From: Lachnoclostridium sp. UBA2905
GTDB taxonomy: Bacteria > Bacillota > Clostridia > Lachnospirales > Lachnospiraceae
Direction of reading: 5' to 3'
Assembly (NCBI GenBank): GCA_002349525.1
Contig: DEDL01000013.1
Coordinates: forward strand, 27,566 to 39,461
Length of the DNA: 11,896 nt
Positions 7,109-11,896 of the stretch are shown here, piece by piece. Below the pieces are notes generated by a model that saw only the letters and a program-made list of their open reading frames with translations, was not told the origin of the DNA and did no database searches. Numbering within the stretch: the stretch's first letter is position 1; each line of letters begins with the position of its first letter. The position numbers and the translations under genes were made by a program.

Positions 7109-7438
7109 ATGGATACGAGAATAAGTGAACATCCTATTCTTGGTAAAAAAGAAAATGGAAAAGAAATATCATTTTTTTATGACGGAAAAGAAATGAAGGG
7201 CTATGAGGGTGAACCAATTGCCGCAGCACTTAAGGCAGCAGGAGTTATGGTTCACAGATACACAAAGAAGGAACATAAGCCAAGGGGAATATTTTGTGCA
7301 ATTGGAAGATGTACAGACTGTGTAATGGTTGTTGACGGAGTCCCAAATGTAAGAACATGTATTACACCTCTTAAAGAGGGAATGGATGTAAGAACCCAGT
7401 ATGGTGTAAGTGATAAACCTTTTGATGATGTTAACTGA
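7109..7438 (+). CDS. [2Fe-2S] ferredoxin-like subunit of an HcnA/sarcosine-oxidase-alpha type dehydrogenase
   Basis: 109 residues; AGGAGG at 7096-7101 sets the start. Four cysteines at 63, 68, 71 and 84 form the plant-type pattern C-x4-C-x2-C-x12-C (CAIGRCTDC...RTC), enough for one [2Fe-2S] cluster. The text before it (SFFYDGKEMKGYEGEPIAAALKAAGV) is the usual beta-grasp start seen in HcnA, in the N-terminal part of sarcosine oxidase alpha, and in the small subunits of opine and proline dehydrogenases. In those complexes the protein carries electrons between flavins. Here it is free-standing and heads a run of four linked redox genes (7109-10540). No transmembrane segment is seen, so it is expected to be cytoplasmic. 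Confidence 0.9.
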   Translation: MDTRISEHPILGKKENGKEISFFYDGKEMKGYEGEPIAAALKAAGVMVHRYTKKEHKPRGIFCAIGRCTDCVMVVDGVPNVRTCITPLKEGMDVRTQYGVSDKPFDDVN

Positions 7439-7488
7439 ACAGATAGAGCATGATGGCTATGCAATCTTAAAGATTAGGGGATGATGAC

Positions 7489-9069
7489 ATGAAACGATAT
7501 GATTTGATAATTGTAGGTGCCGGTCCGGCAGGTCTTTCAGCAGCGATTGAGGCAGCAAAGAAGGGTCTTAAGGTTATAGTTTTTGATGAAAACGAGAAGC
7601 CGGGTGGACAGCTTTTTAAACAGATACATAAATTTTTTGGTTCAAAGGAACACAGAGCAAAGATAAGAGGATTTGTTATTGGAAAACAGCTTTTAGAGGA
7701 AGCTGATGCAGCAGGAGTTAAGGTTGAACTTAATGCTACTGTAATAGGTCTTTATCAGGATAAAGAGGTTGTTGTAAAGAAGGGCGACGAGATTAGACAT
7801 TTTAAGGGAGACAGTGTAATTATAGCAACCGGAGCTGCAGAAAATATGGTTACATTTCCAGGCTGGACACTCCCAGGTGTAATTGGTGCCGGAGCTGCCC
7901 AGACAATGCTTAATCTTCACGGAATACTTCCTGGCAAAAAAATTCTTATGTTAGGTTCCGGTAATGTTGGCCTGGTTGTATCATTTCAGCTTATGCAGTG
8001 CGGATGCGACGTTGTTGCACTTGTAGATGCTGCACCAAGAGTTGGTGGTTATGGTGTTCATGCTTCAAAGATTTCAAGATGTGGAGTACCATTTTACCTT
8101 TCACATACAATTGTTAAGGCAGAGGGTACTGATCATGTAAGCGGTGTCACTATTGCCCAGGTGGATGATAAATTCAAATTTATTCCGGGAACTGAAAAAC
8201 ATTTTGATGTGGATACTATATGTATGGCAGTAGGTTTATCACCAATGTCCCAGCTTCTTAAGATGGCCGGATGTAAAATGGAGGATAATCCTAAGAGAGG
8301 CGGCCAGGTTCCAATATGTGATGAATATGGAAGAACCTCTCTTCCCGGCGTATTAGTTGCTGGTGATGTAAGTGGTATTGAAGAGGCCAGCTCAGCTATG
8401 ATAGAGGGCCGAATGGCAGGTCTTGTGGCTGCAGAGTATCTTGGATTTATGGAAAAGGATGAGCTAGATGCTTCTCTCAAGGAGCTTGATGATGCTCTTA
8501 TGGGACTTCGTCAGGGTATGTTCGCTCCATCAAACAGAGGAAAGAAAATAGAGAAAACAGAAGAAGGCATAGATATATCATCAAATCTTCTCAAAAAAGG
8601 ATTTGTATCAGATGATGAGATTGAAAGATTTCCGGGAGTTACCCACAGGGTTGGAGTTCATCCGGTAATGGAGTGTACACAGAATATCCCTTGTAATCCA
8701 TGTCAGGATGCCTGTAAAAAGGGCTGTATAAGCATAGGTGATAATATTACATCTCTTCCTGTTGTGGTAAATGATGCGGCATGTATTAATTGTGGAATGT
8801 GTGTTGCAAGCTGTTCAGGCCAGGCAATATTCCTTGTTGATGAAGATACGGGAGATGGTATGGCAACAGTTACACTGCCATATGAATTCCTTCCTTTGCC
8901 AGAACCTGGTACAAAGGGAAAAGGCCTTGGAAGAGACGGAAAGGCAGTATGCGACGCTGTTGTTGTAAGTGTTAAAACCAGCAAAGCATTTGATAAAACA
9001 AACCTTCTTACAATGAAGGTGCCAAAGGAATATGCAATGAAGGCAAGATTTTTCAAAGCGGAGGTGTAG
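7489..9069 (+). CDS. FAD/NAD(P)-type oxidoreductase subunit with internal 4Fe-4S domain (HcnB/opine oxidase A-like)
   Basis: 526 residues. The ATG at 7489 follows AGGGGAT at 7475-7481. The N-terminal half is a pyridine nucleotide-disulfide reductase fold: FAD-binding GAGPAG at 10-15, a second dinucleotide turn GSGNVG at 156-161, and the flavin-contact GVLVAGDVSG with G292-D293. This resembles HcnB, the octopine/nopaline oxidase A subunit, sarcosine oxidase alpha and the alpha subunit of archaeal dye-linked proline dehydrogenases. After about residue 385 comes a cysteine-rich insert: C396, C402, C405, C409 and C413, then the classical C432-x2-C435-x2-C438-x3-C442. One 4Fe-4S cluster is secure and a second is possible. 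The BFD-like domain usually fused to HcnB-type proteins is absent here and is encoded by the next gene, only 3 bp away. Electrons could leave to NAD+ or to a ferredoxin; which one is not shown. Confidence 0.9.
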   Translation: MKRYDLIIVGAGPAGLSAAIEAAKKGLKVIVFDENEKPGGQLFKQIHKFFGSKEHRAKIRGFVIGKQLLEEADAAGVKVELNATVIGLYQDKEVVVKKGDEIRHFKGDSVIIATGAAENMVTFPGWTLPGVIGAGAAQTMLNLHGILPGKKILMLGSGNVGLVVSFQLMQCGCDVVALVDAAPRVGGYGVHASKISRCGVPFYLSHTIVKAEGTDHVSGVTIAQVDDKFKFIPGTEKHFDVDTICMAVGLSPMSQLLKMAGCKMEDNPKRGGQVPICDEYGRTSLPGVLVAGDVSGIEEASSAMIEGRMAGLVAAEYLGFMEKDELDASLKELDDALMGLRQGMFAPSNRGKKIEKTEEGIDISSNLLKKGFVSDDEIERFPGVTHRVGVHPVMECTQNIPCNPCQDACKKGCISIGDNITSLPVVVNDAACINCGMCVASCSGQAIFLVDEDTGDGMATVTLPYEFLPLPEPGTKGKGLGRDGKAVCDAVVVSVKTSKAFDKTNLLTMKVPKEYAMKARFFKAEV

Positions 9070-9072
9070 ACT

Positions 9073-9411
9073 ATGAATTCAGTAAATGATCGTTCAAGAG
9101 ATATAGGAGAATTCGTACCGGAGCCAGATGATGATATGCTTATCTGCAGATGCGAAGAGATTACAAAGGGTGAGATAAGAAAAGCAGTACATGACGGAAT
9201 GTGGACCATGACAGAAATAAGAAGATATTTAAGAACCGGAATGGGACTTTGTCAGGGTCAGACATGCGCCAGACTTGTAAAAGGAATAGTGGCAAGAGAA
9301 CTTAAAATATCTCCTGCAGAGCTTGAACCTGCCACAAGTAGAGTTCCAATGCGTCCAATAGAGATGAAGGTATTTGCAAATGAGGCAGCAGACACAAAGG
9401 AGGACTGGTAA
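9073..9411 (+). CDS. BFD-like [2Fe-2S]-binding small subunit
   Basis: 112 residues. The start at 9073 is 3 bp past the previous stop, and its GAGGTG site (9061-9066) lies inside the end of the upstream gene, so the two are translationally coupled. Cysteines 25, 27, 60 and 65 (CRCEE ... GLCQGQTC) give the C-x-C-x32-C-x4-C pattern of bacterioferritin-associated-ferredoxin-like domains, as found at the C-terminus of HcnB, opine oxidase A and glycerol-3-phosphate dehydrogenase relatives. The arginine-rich TEIRRYLRTG stretch between the pairs is typical. The tail keeps the SRVPMRPIEM type of sequence found at the end of HcnB-like proteins. It is best read as a split-off domain of the upstream FAD protein that links it to the DAO-fold subunit encoded next. 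Confidence 0.9.
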   Translation: MNSVNDRSRDIGEFVPEPDDDMLICRCEEITKGEIRKAVHDGMWTMTEIRRYLRTGMGLCQGQTCARLVKGIVARELKISPAELEPATSRVPMRPIEMKVFANEAADTKEDW

Positions 9412-9412
9412 T

Positions 9413-10540
9413 ATGAAAAAAACGGCAGAGGTTGTTATCATCGGTGGTGGAATAATTGGATGTTCCACAGCATATTATCTTGCAAAAAAGGGAGTAGATG
9501 TAATAGTACTTGAGGGCTCAGACAATATTGGAAATGGTGGCTCAAGCCGTAATGGTGGTGGAGTTCGTCAGTCAGGACGAGATGTCAGGGAACTTCCTTT
9601 GGTAATGTATGGTATTAAAAATCTGTGGCCAGGTCTTTCAGAAGAACTTGAGGTTGACTGTGAATATCATCAGGAGGGAAACCTGAGACTTGGAAAAAAT
9701 GAAGAACATCGCAAGATTCTTACAAGGCTTGCAGATAATGCAAGAGCTGTTGGACTTGATGTGAGAATGATAGATGGAGATGAGGTAAGAAGTATTAATC
9801 CTTATCTTTCAGAAGAAGTAACAGTGGCAAGCTGGTGTCCAACAGATGGACATGCCAATCCACTTACTACAACACTTGGTTATTATAAAATGGCCAGGAG
9901 GCTTGGAGTAACCTTTATAACAGGTGAAGAGGTTAAGGAGCTTCGAATAATAAAGGGTAAGGTTCGTCAGGTTATAACACCAAACAATATATATGAGGGT
10001 GAAAGTGTTCTTGTAGCAGCAGGTCTTTTCTCAAGAGATATATTAACAAGTGTTGGAATTGATATTCCAATGACTAATTCACTTCTTGAATGTCTTGTGA
10101 CAGAGGCAGAGCCACCAATGTTTAACCAGATGTTAGGTACTGCAGAGGCTGACTTTTACGGCCATCAGACAAAACACGGCTCATTTGTATTCGGTGGTTC
10201 TTCAGGACTTGAAAGATATAACAAGGATAATGGTACTCCTGTTAATTCATCTAAAACAGCTCCATGTATATGCCGTGGAATTATGAAGTATTTCCCTGAT
10301 CTTGCAAATGCAAAAATAGTACGTACCTGGGCAGGCTGGATGGATGCTTCCTGTGATGGAGTTCCAGCTATTGGAAAGGTTGATGAAGTACCGGGACTGT
10401 ATGTTGCCTGTGCATTTAACGGACATGGTTTTGGTATAGCACCGGCAGTAGGTGATCAGTTGGCAAAACTGATTGTAAGCGGAAAAACAGATGTTGATCT
10501 GTATGATTTAAGGTATGACAGATTCAAGGCAAAAATCTGA
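9413..10540 (+). CDS. DAO-fold FAD-dependent amine/imino acid dehydrogenase subunit (HcnC/sarcosine oxidase beta-like)
   Basis: 375 residues from the ATG at 9413, which has AAAGGAGG at 9396-9403 and starts one base after the previous stop. An upstream in-frame ATG at 9374 would add 13 polar residues before the FAD fold and overlap the previous gene, so it is rejected. The N-terminal GGGIIG (11-16) begins the Rossmann FAD site, followed by the SSRNGGGVRQSG segment typical of sarcosine oxidase beta, HcnC and opine oxidase B. The C-terminal RTWAGWMDASCDGVPAIG and FNGHGFGIAPAVG close the flavin site. Enzymes of this family oxidise the C-N bond of glycine derivatives, secondary amino acids or opines. 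In this complex it would be the catalytic subunit, passing electrons to the Fe-S subunits encoded just upstream. Whether its flavin is covalently bound, and which substrate it takes, cannot be told. Confidence 0.9.
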   Translation: MKKTAEVVIIGGGIIGCSTAYYLAKKGVDVIVLEGSDNIGNGGSSRNGGGVRQSGRDVRELPLVMYGIKNLWPGLSEELEVDCEYHQEGNLRLGKNEEHRKILTRLADNARAVGLDVRMIDGDEVRSINPYLSEEVTVASWCPTDGHANPLTTTLGYYKMARRLGVTFITGEEVKELRIIKGKVRQVITPNNIYEGESVLVAAGLFSRDILTSVGIDIPMTNSLLECLVTEAEPPMFNQMLGTAEADFYGHQTKHGSFVFGGSSGLERYNKDNGTPVNSSKTAPCICRGIMKYFPDLANAKIVRTWAGWMDASCDGVPAIGKVDEVPGLYVACAFNGHGFGIAPAVGDQLAKLIVSGKTDVDLYDLRYDRFKAKI

Positions 10541-10566
10541 AAAAGATAATCAGGAGGATTGAGAGC

Positions 10567-11727
10567 ATGAATAATTTTGATTTTCACGTTCCTACAGATA
10601 TAAGATTTGGAAAAGGCCAGATAGAATGTCTTCCGGAGGAACTTTCAAAATACGGAAAAAAGGTGCTTCTTACATATGGAGGAGGAAGTATTAAGAAAAC
10701 CGGAATCTATGACAGGGTAATGGAGCTTTTAAAGGATTTTGAAGTCTATGAGCTATCTGGTATAGAACCCAATCCCAAGATTACTTCTGTAAGAGAGGGA
10801 GTAGCTATATGTAAAGATAAAGGAATAGATGTAATCCTTGCAGTAGGAGGGGGAAGTACAATAGATGCTTCAAAGCATATATCCTGTGGTGCCTTTTATC
10901 CGGGGGATCCATGGGATCTTGTAAAGGACAGGAGCCTTGTAAAAAAGGCGCTGCCACTTGCAGTTGTTCTTACAATATGTGCAACAGGTTCAGAGATGAA
11001 CTCAGGTGCAGTTATAAGTAATGAAGAAACTAAGGAGAAGCTTGAGATAAATACCCCTCTTTTATATCCTAAGCTGTCAATATGTGATCCGAAGTATCTG
11101 TATACACTTCCTGCAAGACAGAGTGCTGCAGGTGCAGTTGATATAATGTCACATGTTATGGAACAGTATTTCCAGCCAAATGATGAGGCTTATATAACAG
11201 ATGTTTTAAGTGAAGGCGTTATGAAAACAGTAGTAAAATATGCCCTTAAAACAATAAATGAGCCGGACAATTACGAGGCACGTTCCAATATGATGTGGGC
11301 CAGTACAGTTGCTCTTAATCATCTTCTTACTGTGGGTAAGGGAGGTGCCTGGTCAGTACATCCTATAGAGCATGTGGTCAGTGCATTTTATGATATAACC
11401 CATGGAGTTGGCCTTGCCATATTGACACCGGCATGGATGAAATATGTTCTAAATGAAAATACAAAGTTAAGATTTGCAAGATTTGCAAGAGAAGTCTTTG
11501 GTGTGGAAGATGTAGATGATATGGAAGCGGCAAAACAGGGAATAGAAGAAGTAAAATATTTCTTCAAAAGTCTTGGAATGCCACAGACTCTTTCGGAAGC
11601 AGGTGTCGATTCAAAACAGTTTGACAAAATGGCAGCAGAAGCTGTAAGAACCTCTGGTCTGTCAAAAAGATCCTATGTCAAGCTTGAAGAAGATGATGTG
11701 AAAAATATCTTTGAACTCTGTAAATAA
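10567..11727 (+). CDS. Iron-containing alcohol dehydrogenase (butanol dehydrogenase/YqhD-like)
   Basis: 386 residues; AGGAGG at 10552-10557 supports the start. The NAD(P)-binding motif GGGST (94-98) with D100 and K103 fits the group III signature GGGSxxDxAK. The four metal ligands are visible: D192 and H196 (DIMSH), H265 (in HPIEH) and H279 (THG), with the same spacing as the D194/H198/H267/H281 set I recall for E. coli YqhD. The N-terminal NNFDFHVPTDIRFGKGQ is characteristic of the butanol dehydrogenase branch, which interconverts aldehydes and alcohols, usually in the reducing direction in fermenting cells. It lies 26 bp after the DAO-fold gene and ends the operon. An aldehyde released by amine oxidation is thus its likely substrate, though that link is inferred from position. 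Confidence 0.93.
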   Translation: MNNFDFHVPTDIRFGKGQIECLPEELSKYGKKVLLTYGGGSIKKTGIYDRVMELLKDFEVYELSGIEPNPKITSVREGVAICKDKGIDVILAVGGGSTIDASKHISCGAFYPGDPWDLVKDRSLVKKALPLAVVLTICATGSEMNSGAVISNEETKEKLEINTPLLYPKLSICDPKYLYTLPARQSAAGAVDIMSHVMEQYFQPNDEAYITDVLSEGVMKTVVKYALKTINEPDNYEARSNMMWASTVALNHLLTVGKGGAWSVHPIEHVVSAFYDITHGVGLAILTPAWMKYVLNENTKLRFARFAREVFGVEDVDDMEAAKQGIEEVKYFFKSLGMPQTLSEAGVDSKQFDKMAAEAVRTSGLSKRSYVKLEEDDVKNIFELCK

Positions 11728-11768
11728 GTGTCGGGCTGCAAATATAGGCAATTTATAAAATCAAAAAA

Positions 11769-11802
11769 GGGGCATCGCACTAATTTTTTAGTGCGATGCC
11801 CC
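11769..11802. terminator. Strong bidirectional intrinsic terminator closing the cluster
   Basis: GGGGCATCGCACTAA (11769-11783) and TTAGTGCGATGCCCC (11788-11802) are perfect complements: a 15 bp stem with a TTTT loop. On the + strand a T-rich stretch follows (TCCTTATTTTTCTTT). On the - strand the A-run at 11763-11768 becomes a clean T6 directly after the stem, so it works in both directions and is even closer to consensus leftward. It ends the + strand operon 41 bp after the alcohol dehydrogenase and suggests a convergent gene just beyond the right edge. Confidence 0.88.
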
Positions 11803-11826
11803 TCCTTATTTTTCTTTGATTTATTT

Positions 11827-11870
11827 ATCTTTGTCTAATTAATCTTTGTCTAATTCATCTTTATCTTAAA
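11827..11870. repeat. Short tandem repeat, 15-base period, about three copies
   Basis: ATCTTTGTCTAATT occurs at 11827-11840 and again at 11842-11855. A degraded third unit (ATCTTTATCTTA) starts at 11857. The exact 15-base spacing equals five codons. Read on the - strand it would encode a D-K-D-E-L-like pattern, but stops interrupt that frame (one directly upstream of the repeat), so it is not coding as it stands. It lies after the terminator and may be a remnant of an acidic/lysine-rich C-terminus of a leftward gene, or simple slippage. No promoter or gene was found in the last 90 bases. Confidence 0.55.
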
Positions 11871-11896
11871 AATAAACCTGAATTATTCACGGAACA

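Noticed and set aside
8703..9209. Long - strand open frame (168 codons) over the Fe-S part of the 7489 gene
   Set aside because: It lies opposite conserved cysteine motifs and a coupled start; no ribosome site or recognisable domain.
9374..9412. Upstream in-frame start for the DAO-fold subunit
   Set aside because: It adds 13 polar residues before a normal FAD N-terminus; AAAGGAGG at 9396-9403 supports the ATG at 9413.
11827..11896. Protein tail with D-K-D-E-L pattern on the - strand
   Set aside because: A stop codon directly precedes the repeat in that frame, so no continuous coding sequence can be supported within the window.
1..11896. CRISPR array, tRNA/rRNA genes, insertion sequence or prophage signs
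   Set aside because: No regularly spaced repeats of CRISPR length, no tRNA-like clover pattern, no transposase or integrase motifs, and composition looks even throughout.

Overview
The window looks like chromosomal DNA of a low-G+C, anaerobic Firmicute, most likely a Clostridia/Lachnospiraceae-type gut or rumen bacterium. The reasons are strong AGGAGG ribosome binding sites, A/T-rich third positions, AGA-rich arginine usage, a lipoprotein signal on the binding protein, and oxygen-sensitive enzyme types (Fe-S flavoproteins and an iron-dependent alcohol dehydrogenase). This is inference from style; no rRNA or other taxonomic marker is present. All complete genes lie on the + strand.

Layout: (1) 1-84, the last 27 codons of a LuxR/GerE-type HTH regulator. 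(2) 176-535, a PII-family nitrogen-signalling protein with an unusual T-loop. (3) 587-4530, a complete polyamine-type ABC importer in the order ATPase, permease, permease, binding lipoprotein (PotABCD-like). (4) 4606-5763 and 5920-7053, two diverged paralogues of the ornithine cyclodeaminase/mu-crystallin family, separated by an intrinsic terminator with a promoter-like sequence just before it. (5) 7109-10540, four tightly packed genes for a flavin/iron-sulfur amine or imino acid dehydrogenase: a [2Fe-2S] ferredoxin-like subunit, a pyridine-nucleotide-type FAD subunit with a built-in 4Fe-4S domain, a small BFD-like [2Fe-2S] subunit, and a D-amino-acid-oxidase-fold FAD subunit. (6) 10567-11727, an iron-containing alcohol dehydrogenase. 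A strong bidirectional terminator at 11769-11802 closes the cluster.

Working model (inference): the importer brings in a cationic amine, an amino acid derivative or an opine-like secondary amine. The DAO-fold flavoprotein oxidises the C-N bond and passes electrons through the Fe-S subunits to the FAD/4Fe-4S subunit. The cyclodeaminase-family proteins act on the imine or amino acid intermediate with NAD(P)(H). The alcohol dehydrogenase reduces an aldehyde product to an alcohol and so recycles reduced cofactor. The PII protein would tie transport to nitrogen status. The arrangement resembles opine catabolic loci (importer + two-part opine oxidase + ornithine cyclodeaminase), recast for an anaerobe with extra Fe-S domains. 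The substrate cannot be decided from sequence alone; polyamine, tyramine-like amine, opine and imino acid remain open.
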